A stretch of DNA of 64,000 nt. Origin: Sphagnum compactum. Taxonomy: Eukaryota > Bryophyta > Sphagnopsida > Sphagnales. The translations under genes and the position numbers were made by a program. The stretch is taken from positions 19,150,304 through 19,214,303 of the forward strand of contig OZ234496.1 of NCBI GenBank assembly GCA_965153455.1, written 5' to 3'. The notes under the pieces are model-generated. The model ran no database searches. It was not told the DNA's origin and saw nothing but the letters and a program-made list of their open reading frames with translations. Positions 23,552 to 36,000 of the stretch are shown piece by piece (positions within the stretch are counted from its first letter, which is position 1; every line of letters starts with the position of its first letter).

Positions 23552-24557
23552 TCAAATCTCCTCCTTTGTTATCAAACACTTGCCATCCACTATAAAGCTC
23601 TTCCAGATTGGTGAGTCTCTGAAGTTCACCTTACAAAAGGTCAAAAGGTTGTCATTACAATCTGACACATCCAACTCTTGAACATTGCTAAGGAGAGAAA
23701 GAGAGAGTGGCAAGCTTTGAAGACAAACACACCCTATCAACCCTAATTCTCTTAGCTTGGGCATGGCACCTTCCTCCACTTCAGGAAATTCAGTGAGCTT
23801 CTCACACTCATATAAATCAAAAACTTCAAGAGTTGGAAACCCACCCATGCGTCTGAATGACCCTGGAAGCTTTGTGATTGATGTACGTCTCCAAAGTTTC
23901 AATTGGAGTAACATGGGAAGAGTGTCCAAGGCAGGAATGCTTTCCACACTTTCACAATTCACCAGTGTGAGGTTCTTGAGTTGTAAAAATGATGTCATCC
24001 ATGATGGCAAGGCTCGGATCCCAGGGCCAAGTTCAACTATCTCGAGCCCTTCAAGTTCCACCATTGACTGCATTAGAGTTGGAAATGATGACAACTTCCC
24101 AATATCAAGTGATCTCATATTCAACTTTGTAGTTGTAGTATGAATTGACTCCAAAATCTTCAAAGGACCATCAATGTTGAGTTGTTTAAGAGCCACCAAC
24201 TCCAGTAATATGTTATCGTGAGAAAGCCAATTTGAGTGCTTGGATTGTGGCTTTGGCCATTGCAATTTGTTGTACCGACGAATTTGACGGGATTGTAGTG
24301 CTTTTAGATTGCTCATTTCAACAGGAAGATACTCCAACTTCTCACAAGACCTTAGATCAAGATTCTCCAACATGAGTAGCTTGGCTATTGATGTTGGTAG
24401 TTTCTTTAGTCTTGAACAAGAAGAAAGGTGAAGAAAAACCAGCCTTTGGAGCTTCCCTATTGACTTTGGTAACTCCTTTAGGTTCTCACAACCTTCAAGG
24501 CTAAGATACACCAAATGTATGAGATGGCCAAGCTCCTTTGGTAGAGATTCAATGGAC
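23552..24557 (-). CDS. Leucine-rich-repeat exon of NBS-LRR type, orphan (partial)
   Basis: A minus-strand open frame of about 335 codons starts after a TTGGCAG acceptor at 24558 and ends at TGA 23552-23554. It holds plant disease-resistance-type LRRs: LVYLSLEGCENLKELPKSIG, LVFLHLSSCSRLKKLPTSIA and LENLDLRSCEKLEYLPVEM, then more degenerate units such as LKNLTLVNCESVESIPAL, LEVFDLYECEKLTEFPEV and LRELGLIGCVCLQSLPLSL. These repeats fit the C-terminal sensor part of intracellular NLR receptors. No P-loop (GGVGKTT), RNBS, MHD, TIR or RPW8 sequence is seen on the minus strand up to 30 kb, so the N-terminal exons are absent, very distant, or the piece is a relic. The exon has no internal stop. Confidence 0.7.
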
Positions 24558-26230
24558 CTGCCAACAACTCAAATATGAGAACCCATTCAATTTGATTTTA
24601 CATCAACATGTGCTTTTTCATATTTGTCATTCAAGAATTGAAAATGCTACATTTGTCATGACCAACTCAGTAAACAAAGGTGTTTAACATTTAAGTTTAA
24701 GTTTAGAAATCCAGCAATAGTTGAAATTTAATTGAATTCAAAAACATGTCATATGTACACCAAATTGTAAAATGTGGTAGTAGCTTTAATGCAAGAGAAG
24801 GTTATGTTGCATTTTCATGGAAATTGGACATATGTTATGTGGGATTACTTTTATATATATATATATATATATATAATGAATTTGAATTATTGTATTTAGA
24901 ATGATGTTGAAGAAAAGTTATGTTTGATAAACGTATTGTATAATATACCATTGAGGGTTTCAAACGCATTTATTTAAAAAATCTTAATATATACCTATCT
25001 TTGTTGAAATGTACACATTTGAATTATCTAAATTAAAGTAATCATTCTAAAATACATTTAATTACATGCTATTGAAAACTCATGGAAACACATGTTGATT
25101 AAACTTTTGAAGTTGCCCCTGTCATCATTCCATATCTTTTCATTTTGGTTGGACATGATGAAGCTCTCTACAAGGATGCTCACAAACAACGCAGCAACCC
25201 ATTGCAGCAATTGCCTGCATCATCAAACTAGGAAGCTGAAGCAAATGCCTGGATCATCAAACTAGGAAGCTGAAGAAGAGAAATAGACACCAAAAAACCA
25301 AACAAAACAACTCTCAGATTTGTCGTTCACAAGAATCGTTCGACAATCAAGCCAGCTTTGTACAAACGACACAAAATCATCACTGATTTTCTTTCCTTCT
25401 TCTTCTTCTTCTTCTTCTTCTTCTTCTTGTGCCTTGCTTGTTCTGGTGGTGATCATCAGTCTTTTTTCTTTTTTCTGTTTTGGGGCGAGAAATCAACAAA
25501 AGGTGACACAGTTTTCTGAAAATGAAAAAAAAAGTTTCGCCTAAAAGGAAATACAAAATTCTTTATTTTTGGAAGGCTGTCGCCACATTTATGCTTTACT
25601 GGCTACTTGTCTTCTTAGGAGTGCCTTGAAATGTGGTGGTGTGCAGTCTTTTTCTCTACTTTTTTTTGGCGACAAACCATCATAAGGTGACTGACATACA
25701 CAGTGTTTTCCGATAATGAAATATTCTGTCGCAAATTCCCCCTTTTAAAAAAAAAAAAACAATTCGCCTAAAAGGAACAGAAAACTGTTTTTTTGGAGGA
25801 GGGTTTCGCCACATTTATGCTTTACTGGCTACAAAGAATTCCCTTAAATTTTTAAGTCGCCAGTATTAAGTCGAAATCTGCCTAGGGATGATGCTCTCCA
25901 CACTGGCTTCATCAGGAAATTGAAAAAAAATGAAAAAATGAAAAAATGAAAAAATTCTGCCTTGTTTCTTTTAAATGAAAATTTTAAAATAATTTTTGAT
26001 GCCAAAATGTCGCAAAATTTTGACCTGAATAAATGTTTTGACCTATGCAAAGGATTTTTCATGGAAAATATGATGGCCCAAATTCGCCAGATTTCGAGGA
26101 TTTTGTTTGGGGGGGGCCCCAAATAACCAGATTTTTATGATAAGTTCCAGTAAATAAGTAGCCATAATTATTGTTGATTCTAGTTTCTTAATCTAGTAGT
26201 ATGTAGCCAAATTTGGCTAAATAGTTTTTC
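24558..26230. other. Spacer with microsatellites and a tandem duplication
   Basis: It includes a (TA)12 tract at 24852-24875, a (TTC)n tract at about 25397-25428 and the duplication at 25440-25832. No gene is recognised. The upstream LRR-gene exons that would be expected here are not found. Confidence 0.5.
25440..25832. repeat. Degenerate tandem duplication of about 230 bp
   Basis: Two diverged copies share, in order, a GGCGA.AAA.CA..A word, AAGGTGAC, TCGCCTAAAAGGAA and a CGCCACATTTATGC stretch followed by TTTACTGGCTAC. The last block ends near 25606 and 25832, which gives a period of about 226-228 bp. Function unknown. Confidence 0.7.
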
Positions 26231-26343
26231 GTATGATTGCCACTTTGACTACAGATATCACAAAATCCTTTTTGAAAAAAACCCTAATCTATCTAGTCCT
26301 TTCGCTGCTGCCTGTGCAACAACAACAGCAGCTGTCGCTGGGG

Positions 26344-26470
26344 TGTTCTTCAATCAAATCTTCTTCTTTCTCCTCCAGAGATTTAAATCCTGTTGTTACT
26401 ACATGTTCTTCAATTCGTCTTGTTCTCGTACTTCTTCTGTCTCCTCCAGAGACTCAAATCTTATTGCTCG
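26344..26470. repeat. Short tandem duplication of about 60 bp
   Basis: GTTCTTCAA starts at 26344 and 26404, and both copies continue with CTTCTT- and CTCCTCCAGAGA-type words followed by TCAAATC or TTAAATC. One frame across it reads like a Ser/Arg-rich targeting peptide ending ARRFFTFSAPTAAA, but no downstream exon was found, so no gene is called. Confidence 0.5.
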
Positions 26471-27099
26471 GCGTTTCTTCACATTTTCAGCTCCTACTGC
26501 TGCTGCTGATAGCCTACCTACCAATGCTATTTTTTTTGCAACACCCTAGGAAAACACAAAAAATTCTGCTATTGCGCTTAGGGGAGCTGGCAGTGATTTC
26601 TGTACTTATGTGTGTGTGTTTCCAGAGACGTAGACTATTTTTGCAGAGAATTATAAATAATTGTCCAACTTCGACTTTTGTAGCAGAGAAAAGCAAAAAC
26701 AAGTGTGCCGGTTTCACCTCAGTAGCTTTTTGAGGAGTCCATGAATGATTTTGTGAATGCATAACCAAGTTTGCTTGCCCATCTGCTAGCAGCAGGTTGC
26801 CAAGGTATTGCAGTTGAAGGGGGATGTTGTATTTGCCAATTTGTCTTGCAATTCTTCTTGGACAAATGGTAGAAGAAATTGCAGCTGCAGGAGGAAAAGC
26901 TAACAACCATGTTTCCACAACCCTCTTCAGCATAGATACTAAGCTCACTATTGTACCTGAGGATCCCACCTTCTATGGCATGTTCAATGACTCTAATAGC
27001 ACGTAGGGGGTTACTTACAAAGGAAAAGTAGGTAAATGAAAGGTGGGTAGGGTAGATCTGCCCATCACCAATCACTACCCTATCATCGAACAATTCTTT

Positions 27100-27592
27100 A
27101 GATCTTCATCATCCGTGCTTCATTTTGAGTGATTTAAAATGTTATGCAAATACTACCTCAAGCTCTAGGAATCCTCTTTGAAGCGCTAAGGTAAGGAGTA
27201 ACGAAAAATAAGCATGATGAAAAACAAAACACCATTTTTTTTTCTTTTTTCTTCACTTTGGACCCCTCCTACTTTCAAAGCTTCTAACTTTCTTGTTTCT
27301 TATTCATTCTAAACGATTTAAAGTGCTGTAGGAGCGCCACCTTAAGTTCTACAAATCATCTTTCAACTCTAATAGCAATAGAGCAACATACAAGGAATTT
27401 TTTGGGTGTTCAGGAACCAGCAGCTTTGTAATGTTCTGTGGTTTGTTTTTTTTAAGTCTTGACCCCCTTTACTTTGGGGGGCCATAACTTTCTCATTTCT
27501 AATCAGTTTTTGACAATTTTTAGTGCGTCAGATGCGCCAAGAAGAGACGTTCAAGTTTTGTGTTGGGACACCAGAAACAACAGAGCCCGCCC
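27100..27592. repeat. Dispersed repeat family R1, copy A
   Basis: It shares long ordered similarity with 51733-52176 and 62667-62995. Shared words include GGACCCCTCCTACTTTCAAA, GCGCCAC..TAAGTTCTAC, TTGACCCCCTTTACTTTGGG, CATAACTTTCTCATTTCTAA and GGACACCAGAAACAAC. No protein, TIR or LTR was recognised, so the family class is unknown. Confidence 0.8.
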
Positions 27593-28267
27593 CTTGGATC
27601 CGGCCTGCCCTGAGCCCTTAAATGTTTGGTTACCGGCCATTCTACCCTAGCGGTTTAAAAACATGTAGTTAATCTAGTTTAGAGTGAGAACCAAAAAAAA
27701 AAGGGATGTTATCCAAACATGACAGGATTTCAAGTAGGATTTAGGGTTTAAGGATGTAATTAAATCCTTAATCCTTTCTAACTTAGTTTCTAGCATTAGG
27801 TCTGAGATGGGTCTTAGGACAGGCAGTTCAAACCGTGGAAGGGTATCAAAGATAGATAGACCCCCCCTCCTCTCTCATATAGGTACTAATATTAGTTGAT
27901 GCCCTGTTGTTTTTTTTTTTGTTTTTTTTTTTTTTGGCCATGTCCACCTAATTTGGGAGTTCATTGAATTGAGTTCCATAAATGAAGGTTTTGTCCATCC
28001 AAGGCCCAAGTACATAAATGATCCCTGTGACCTTCTTTAATGAGTGAGTTTGTTTGAGAGTCATCTTGCTGAGAAAAGAGATTTTCAAAACCCGAAGTAA
28101 TGTTTTCTGCTTTAATTAAATACATTTTCCTGGATTCCTCCTAAGTACTTGTTGATGATCAACTATTTTATTTTATTTTCATTTATTCATATGTTTTTTA
28201 ATAATTCATCATTATTTATGTCAATGTCAAATTTAAGTTAAATTAACATACATTTCATGAACATGAA

Positions 28268-28268
28268 A

Positions 28269-28293
<25 letters not shown>
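28268..28293. repeat. (AC)n microsatellite
   Basis: About 12-13 AC units followed by a short AT stretch, within AT-rich spacer. Confidence 0.9.
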
Positions 28294-28300
<7 letters not shown>

Positions 28301-29139
28301 CCATGTTGGTGGATAGAAAAAAAGAGTGAGATAGTTATAAAATAGAGGTAGTAATTAAAAAAGGTGGGAGATAATTATTAAGAAAGTTAATAAGAAATAA
28401 ATAATTAGTAAAAAAATGAAATAATTAGGCTTGAAAATGAGGTAGTTATGTTTTAATTGTCTTGAGAATGGTCCATGGACCATATTAAAACATCCCCCAT
28501 ATACCAGTTCCGATTTTTCATGGCTAGAATTAACCTTTTTTTTAAACCTTGGAAGCAAAACTGTTTGATGCCTGTGCGAAAACCGTTTCCAACAATATTT
28601 AGTCTATTATTGTCAAGGTAGTTTCTTTATACACAAAAACTTATCCCAAACTAGTGAAGGTAAAGCCTAGTGCCTAATACCCACCCTTAAATGAAAGGGT
28701 ATTAAGCTATGCAGGCCTACATGCATTCCTTTCAATGTAATTTTGAAGTTCTTCTGCATACATCAAAGATTTATGAATTCGGTCTTCAAACTTTTTCTCC
28801 TTTCAATTCTTGGGTTCAATTTTTGCCATTTGTTCAATCAAATAAATTGGATGTGCAATGCATGGACATAGCCCCATGAAGTTACATTGAGATGCTTCAA
28901 TGTGTTGTGTATCTCAAAGTATTTGCAAAAAGAATCTGAAACTTTGAAGTTTGAAAAACCACACCCCATATAGTAGGTTTTCACCACAATGGATGGGTCC
29001 TTGAGGCTGGGAAAAAAAGGGGTCACATGGGTGTTGTGGAAGGAAGGGTGCCCTGGCTATTGGTGTAGGAATAGGAGCCGCCATGGCTATTGTGGCCAGC
29101 GCATTTAATGCTGAGCACCAAAACATGTTGGGCCCCACT

Positions 29140-29529
29140 AAGAGCATTCCCACCGGTGCTGAGTATTTGACCGTTGACCGTGAACATTAAAATTGGATGT
29201 AAGAAAGGTCAACAAATACTCATGGGGCTCAGAGGAAAATGGTTTTTCTCCTGCATTTTTGCTCAGTTTGCTGAGGCTGGTAAAAGCGCAGCAAAGCTAT
29301 GCAGCTGCTGCTAGAGAAGAGTGTAATAAATATGATCCGATTGCTGATCCCTGTTTTTGATTGGCGAATCATAATGATTGGTCCAGGTGGTTTGCTACTA
29401 GTAGTTCCCACCGATTTGTAGTCCTCGTTTCAGTGTTATAGGTGGGGTTGCAAAAAAGTAAATAACTGAACTTGGATGTGAGAAATATTTTGGCAAGTTC
29501 ACATACTAAGCACCGGTGGGGATGCTCTT
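29140..29529. mobile_element. MITE of about 390 bp with terminal inverted repeats
   Basis: The left end reads AAGAGCATTCCCACCGGTGC and the right end is the reverse complement of AAGAGCATCCCCACCGGTGC, followed on both sides by a further partly matching GAGTAT/TAGTAT stretch. There is no coding capacity. The termini resemble GAGCATC-type plant MITEs, often assigned to PIF/Harbinger. Flanking bases (CTA before, TTA after) give only an imperfect 3-bp target duplication, so the superfamily stays tentative. A partial relative lies at 7656. Confidence 0.8.
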
Positions 29530-29565
29530 TAGAAAGGCTCAGACTGGCGGTAAAGACTTTTAGGT

Positions 29566-29861
29566 TTGCCTTGCGTCCAGAGAACGCGGCAAGTACTTAG
29601 GGTTTTGACTTTTATCCACGGAATCCGCACTTCATCACGAGAGAGCAATGCATCACGAGAGAGTTTGTTCGAGTGCTGTCGATTACTTAGCACAAACGCG
29701 GAGGATGGTGCTCAGCTTCATGTCGTCGACAAAGAAGGTTGCGAAACGATTCGGGGTGGACACGACAGGACAGATGACCACTTCCATTTTCACAAGCAAA
29801 TTGTGAAGCGATCTCTTCCTCACCCTCCCTTCCTCAACAACGTTTTCACATTGCAAAAGGT
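29566..29861 (+). other. Possible leader exon upstream of the PGG-like gene
   Basis: An open frame ends at an AAG|GTACTT donor-like site near 29861, and an acceptor-like TTTGCAG lies at about 30078 before the next gene. Joining the two in frame soon gives a stop, so if this is an exon it is probably 5' UTR. It starts right after the MITE. The support is weak. Confidence 0.2.
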
Positions 29862-30202
29862 ACTTTACTGACCAAAGATTTACTTCTGACATGCTAGATT
29901 GTAATGTGGAGTTATTAAGAGCGACTTTGCAAAGGTGTGGGTCGAGTTGTGGGAGGGAAGGAGATTTTCTCAGTAGGGCAATGGCGTGGGCCTAACAAGA
30001 ACATGTATGACGCCACGCCCTTGAAACAAATGTACATGAGCAAAAAAGTAAATTGTGATCTGCTCTGTGCTTTGCAGCTCCACCTTCCAGAACGTAATTG
30101 ACACTGTTCGACTTGAGCGCCTCTAAGGCAAGCTCCATGCTGTTGACGAAACTGAATTCAAAATCACATGTCAGAAATATCTAAATTAGAGCTCTATTCT
30201 AA

Positions 30203-31237
30203 ATGTGCTTCTTCTCGATGGGCGAAGCAACAACCTTTGTGGATCATAAACCTGAAATAAGATTTGAAGAATCAGCAGCAAATGGCCACGATTCTGCCTC
30301 AAGATGGGAAAACGATGGCCCAACAAGCCTAGGAAGAAACTTCCCGAGCTCAAGGAGTGCTTCACATAAACATGCAGCAAGTTTTCAGTTGCGGCTCCAG
30401 GAGCAAGTAGAGAGGAAACGACAAAATACATTGACGAATATGCATCAGGCGTTTGTGAAATCGATCAATGCATATGCCCTTGTCCTTGTCTTGCTTGTCA
30501 CAATCACGTATGCCGGATTCTTGCAACCTCCAGGTTCCTTTGATAATGATGGGTTGATGAGAGTCTCTTCCAATTTGAGTCTCAAATTATTTGTATTCTT
30601 CAACAGCTTCTCATTCTTCTTCTCAGTGACAGATCTATTGTTATGCCTGAGTGGAAATTTTGCACCCCTGGCTGACCTTCATGATGAAAGATACTACCAC
30701 CCAGAAGATATTCGCAAAAGATGGCAGAATTCTGGCAACAGGCGGGCTAATGAATTCTTGGAGCACATGGAACAGGCTACAACATCCATGGATTCAATAC
30801 CCATGGAGATACCACCACCCGAATCACTTTATTTGGAACAGGCAATTACCCACAAACTTGCAAGTTTTGTTGCTGGCAAGCTCACAAAACTCGTTTATAT
30901 CAATGTGATGTTTGTAATTTCTCTCACCTGTTGTGTAGCAGCTTATGTGTCAGCTGGTTTTGCTGTCCAGAAAACCGTCTTATCTGACCAGATCTCAATC
31001 CTTATTCCATCTCTCGTGGGTTGCATCTTCTATGTTGGTTTCCTCATTTGGTTGTTGGCTGATTCTGTGAAGTTCCTTTGGTATGCTGGATTCCAACTTG
31101 GTGCTTTGCAACTCTCCCTGGCTGCAAAGTTGGCTGCAAATGCAGATCATTTGGAAGTTCAGTTCAAGTTTAACACTCCTACTACTGAACTCACTCCCAA
31201 TGAAATCCTTCTTCCTCCTGAGGAAAATGAAGAATGA
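30203..31237 (+). CDS. Four-helix membrane protein with PGG-like segment
   Basis: An uninterrupted frame of 344 residues. An in-frame TAA lies just before the ATG at 30203, and a second ATG at 30218 is equally possible. The N-terminal 80 residues are polar and rich in Ser/Arg. Hydrophobic helices lie near residues 90-107, 127-149, 230-254 and 264-286. The first pair resembles the PGG domain that ends many plant ankyrin-repeat membrane proteins (VTITYAGFLQPPGSFDNDG followed by FFNSFSFFFSV). No ankyrin repeats precede it here. The loop between helices 2 and 3 is long and charged, and the tail ends in acidic residues. Function unknown, and location in the plasma membrane or endomembranes is inferred. 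The absence of introns and the clean frame suggest a working gene. Confidence 0.75.
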   Translation: MCFFSMGEATTFVDHKPEIRFEESAANGHDSASRWENDGPTSLGRNFPSSRSASHKHAASFQLRLQEQVERKRQNTLTNMHQAFVKSINAYALVLVLLVTITYAGFLQPPGSFDNDGLMRVSSNLSLKLFVFFNSFSFFFSVTDLLLCLSGNFAPLADLHDERYYHPEDIRKRWQNSGNRRANEFLEHMEQATTSMDSIPMEIPPPESLYLEQAITHKLASFVAGKLTKLVYINVMFVISLTCCVAAYVSAGFAVQKTVLSDQISILIPSLVGCIFYVGFLIWLLADSVKFLWYAGFQLGALQLSLAAKLAANADHLEVQFKFNTPTTELTPNEILLPPEENEE

Positions 31238-31428
31238 AATGAGGTTGTTGGTTTTTGGGGATTGATTTTTGGAAACCAAGCTGTAGTTGGAAAATGTCTC
31301 AGTTGTGATTTATCCTATCTGGATTATGTATGTTTAACTTATATCAAAATTGCCATTCTTCTTTTGACAAGTTTCTCTCTTCACGGATCTGCGAGTCTGC
31401 ACTCTTTGTCACTTGCAAACAAAAAATG

Positions 31429-31885
31429 GTTTATGTTGTCCAGTGGCATATCAATAGCAAACCCAGTGGCTTGTATGTCCAGCTTGCAAGTTGCTGATTT
31501 TTGCCATACTGTTCTAAAAAAATGATCATCTGATTCATTCACCAATGCAAAGAATCACCAAACACCAAGAATCTGTAGCACTCCTGGTTGCCCACAAAAC
31601 ATTGTTTATGTTGTCTAGTGGCACATCAATAGCAGACCCAGAGGCTCTCATGTCCAGCTTGCAAGTAGCTAATTTTTGCCATAATGTTCTAGAAAAAATG
31701 ATCATTTGACTCATTCACCAATGCAAAGAATCACCAATTCTGTAGCACTCCTGGTTGCCCACAAAAAATTGTTTGTTGTCTAGTGGCACATCAATAGCAG
31801 ACCCAAAGGCTCTCATGTCCAGCTTGCAAGTTGCTAATTTTTGCCACAATGTACTAGAAAAATGATCATCTGACTCATTTTAATG
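31429..31885. repeat. Three tandem repeats of about 170 bp behind the PGG-like gene
   Basis: Units start near 31429, 31604 and 31771 with GTTTATGTTGTC, or GTTTGTTGTC in the third. They share GTCCAGCTTGCAAGT, ATGATCAT.TGA.TCATTCACC and TGTAGCACTCCTGGTTGCCC. Periods are about 175 and 167 bp, and the last unit is incomplete. They begin about 190 bases after the stop codon, so they may lie in the 3' UTR. Confidence 0.85.
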
Positions 31886-33021
31886 ATTTTTGCCAGTGTT
31901 CTAGAAAACTGCACATCTGATTCATTCACCAAAAAACTCATGGCAAAGCTGCAACTGGTTAACCACAACTTATGTGAAGCCTCCTGTTTGCAGGTGTCAT
32001 CATTCTTCTTTTTTGGTTTATCAAGCTCTACAGTCTGCTCAGTATGGAACAAGAACACAAAAGCACAACATGCAACCACAAAATTCGCACATCCTTCAAC
32101 TGGAAAGAATTCCATTCTTTGCAATTCTAGACAGAGAAAAACAGTGAAAACTGTTTGTCGCAAAGAAAATGAGACAGAGAACTTTGCCTGTGAGTGCGTT
32201 TCATACCTTCTAGTTGAAACGCTGTGGATTTTCTGCACAGTCAAAAGCAACAAAAATCTGCTTCTGGCGAAGAAAAGGAGGCACCAATTTATCCTATACC
32301 TAAGCACGTAGAAGAGCAAATCTCTTAACTAATGCACAGAAAAGAACACTGCAGAAAGCAAATGATAAACAGTGTCTCTGTCACAAACGTATGGATCCTC
32401 TTTTGATTTAGTGGTGAAAAGCAGCAGCAAAATCACTTTCGTGCAGTAGCAAATCCAAGCTGAATCAGGTTCTCAGAATTGAATACCTGAAGCTTGGAGA
32501 ACCATCAAAGGACACTGAACATCGGGCATTCTGAAACAGGATTTGAAAGCTAGAGGAACCAAACTCATGAGATTTTTTAGGAAGAAGGAAACATATGAAG
32601 GATTGTGGAGACCTTGAACTAGATGCCATACTTTGGGAATGACTGACTTCAGCCACATTAGTCAAACTCTACAAATCGACGTAAGTGTCACATCCACCAT
32701 GTGCAAAGCATTGTGTCTGATTTAATCGTGAATCCTCATGGAGAGAAAAAATCCAAGTTAGGAGGACAAAGGCCAAAGACTTGAGCTCCTTTAGTATGCA
32801 GCGATTCAAGGTGTAAGTTTTCTGTACCTGTGCACTTGAATGGTCTAATCACAATTGTACACTAACATGCCATATTGAAAACCCTTGTGACCCCAGAGCC
32901 ATGGAGAAAACCAAGGTTGCGAGTTGAGAGCATGAAGTGTGATGATGTATGATGGAGCTCATCACCACCATGAATGCATAAGGGAACAAGAGAACAAAAC
33001 TGTCATTTTAAAGATTTTTCA
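31886..33021. other. Spacer between the convergent PGG-like and NAF1 genes
   Basis: No coding frame with recognisable motifs. It should contain the 3' ends of both convergent transcription units. Confidence 0.45.
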
Positions 33022-36000
33022 CTATCTGCTGGAATTGTTACTCCAATAAGCATGACTACTACTCGGGCCAGGAGCACTTCCTCCCAGATGAGGGACAACC
33101 CCTTGCTGCAAATAAACTGGAGCCGGAGTAGGGTAACAAGGTATCCCTGTAACTTGCACATTGACTGCAGTACCTCTACCTCGAAGATGATCTGAGTGAC
33201 CTTGCTGACTGGATGATTGTGAGATCCGTGTGTATGGTGTTGGAGGAATGAATACACCAGTTCCTGTAGGCTGGGACAGAATTGGTCTGTACATGTTCAT
33301 CTGTGGTGTATGAGGATAAGGAGTCTGTGGTCCCAATCCGACTCCTGTCTGGAACATATGTCCAGGATATTGAAAACCACCTGCACAATTGTATTGCAAA
33401 GTTCAGAAGAACTCATTTGCCTGTGTTGTTGATGCCAGGACACTAGGAAGCAAGTAAAACACTTCCTTGTGGAAAATAGTAACTGTGTGTCCTGCAAACT
33501 CTACAGCATGCATGACTAATGATAATCGTAAGAACACCAACCTCTGCCCGATTGTAAACGTGGTGTGGTATCAGGACCTGAAGGCAGTCTGACAGTAGAA
33601 GCCAAATATGGTGCTGGGTAGCTTTGGTATACTTGAGGGCCTTGAACGTGATGGACAGGAGGTCCCCACTGTGGTGATGGAGGTCCCTGCAAAGGCCTCA
33701 TACCAGGGACAAAGTTGTGGTGAGGAGATTGGGGGGACTGACATGGCACAGGTTGGCGATCACTGTAGTGCACCACTAAAGGTCTTGACTCAGGATGAGT
33801 ATTTCTGTTCCATGAGTCTTGTCTTTCAGGTGATGGCTGGAATGGCTGCCTAGGTTGCTGGTCATATCTAGGGCCCCTGTCTGCATGGTGGATTGGTGAT
33901 GCCTGAAAGTTTTGCCTCTGAAGTCCCATATTTGCAATCTGCTGCACTGCAGTTTCTGTCCCGTCTGACTGCATGTGCAAATGAACCACATGTGGTACCT
34001 GTGTCAGTAGAAAAATTCACCTATTTCACAACAGATTTTCCTAGTAACCACAGTGGTGCCTCATCCAAAACATGTGGACTGCTTCAGGAGAAAGAGCAAA
34101 GTATACAAGAGAATGCAATGTAATTAAACTAACTCTAACAGGAAAAGCAAGTCATTTTCTGTCTGCAAAATTTGACTTGGAAGTTTTAGTGGTTTGTTAC
34201 CATCTCTGGTGATTCAGATCTGAAGTCTCTTCCTCTGCCACGCCCTCCTCGACCCCTTCCCCTCCTTCCTCTGGATCTGTCTCCAACACCCCCTACTCGT
34301 CCACCTTGCCCCCCTCTCCTTCCAGAGTTCCCCACACCCTGCACCAGGTGCCCCTGTTTCACAACTCTCCTCATTTCTTCCTCTTTTTCATCATCAGAGA
34401 ACTCATCTGTTTCAGAAACTTCTTCATCATGCTCACCTGAAGCATCATAACCCTTCTTCCAAAGTTCAGGATTGTCCTGAACAAACTTGGCCAATTCAGG
34501 CACAAATGCTACATCCTTGCCTTCAGTGGCACCTTCTGGTATATCAACAACTTCGTTATAGCGCACTACATAGTATGGTTTCTTGACTGGACCAAACACC
34601 TCATCAACTATGCCTAAAGGTATACGTTGCTCAGTTAGCCACAGAATAGAACCTTCATTCAGTACCAGTTTGTGGTCGGTTGCTTCCACAATCACTTGTT
34701 TGTTAACAACCTGCAAGATGAGGGAAAACCAGTGTGAGAAGAAAACTTACAAAATACAGGAGGGAACCAACTGTAGGAAGGTCAGAAATGAGCAGATCAG
34801 CTCCAGGCAACCCCTACCCTTAGCTCAGACACAAGAATCACCGAATTTAAATTTCTTGAATCAAGCTGCAGTAGACAACATTGTAATTGACTTTCAAATG
34901 CATCACTAAATGACCACAATTGTGCAGAACCTCACAAAATCTCCTGACATAAAATGCAGCTGTACAATCATATGGAAATATTCAGCTTACAGAGGAGATA
35001 GTGCCAACAGACTGGGGTGTTTGATGAGGCTCCAGAACTGCATCAATTTTTGGAACTGGCGGCAACTCCTGCAGATCCAATAGTGTAAAGATGTATATGA
35101 GGTTCAATAGACTATACTTCTTGAAGATCCATCACTGACAATACCATCATCTACAACACAGTACCATGTTCCCAAACAGGATCCTCCCAGGGATCAACTT
35201 AAAACAAAATTCAGCTGCACTTGCAGCCAATCTGTTGCATCATGAAAACATCTCCTGATTGTCCAAAGAGCCACAGAATAGTTGTGGGCAAATGGGCAAT
35301 CTGTGAACAGTCCCAATGTAGACCATCTACTCATATCTATGAGATTGCAGAGAAAAACTCCACAGTAACACTTTGAAGGTAACCATCATGTCATTTCTTG
35401 GGGGGTGGGGGGGGAATGAAACACAACAAAAATGAGTGTGTGTCACTCCTCAAGGATCAAACCATCACCTTCATAACGAATGGCAATGACTAGGTGCCAT
35501 GACTCCCAGACTTCATCAGTCCCTGACAGTGGGTGGGTGTAAACAAGAATCTGCTCAAAAATTCAAGCAGACAAAAATCTTTGTGCAAATTTTCTGCCCA
35601 CGTTTCCAGAAGCAATGGGAAAGCCTCAGTCATGTCATTGGCTAAAAAGAGGCATCTACTCACAACACCCATTTCAAGCATAGTCACCAACACATCAAAC
35701 ATGTAAAAGCCAAACCAGACAGGAGGATTTTCAACCCCAGATCTACACAAATCACGCTTCAGATTGTGGACACAAGGAGCTATGACAGTATGCTTTCATC
35801 GTGGTGGTGATCATGCAACTGCCATTCAATCCACAAATGAAGAGCAGATATAAAATGCCCAACCTTGTTTGGAAACGAAAGATACAGGACAATACATGTT
35901 ACATGAATTTTTTTGGAGAAAAAGGAGACCTTGAGCTCATGTGCAGTTCGAGGGGCCTCCATTGAGATCTCCTCTTCGTCACTGTCGTTGCTACTCCTTC

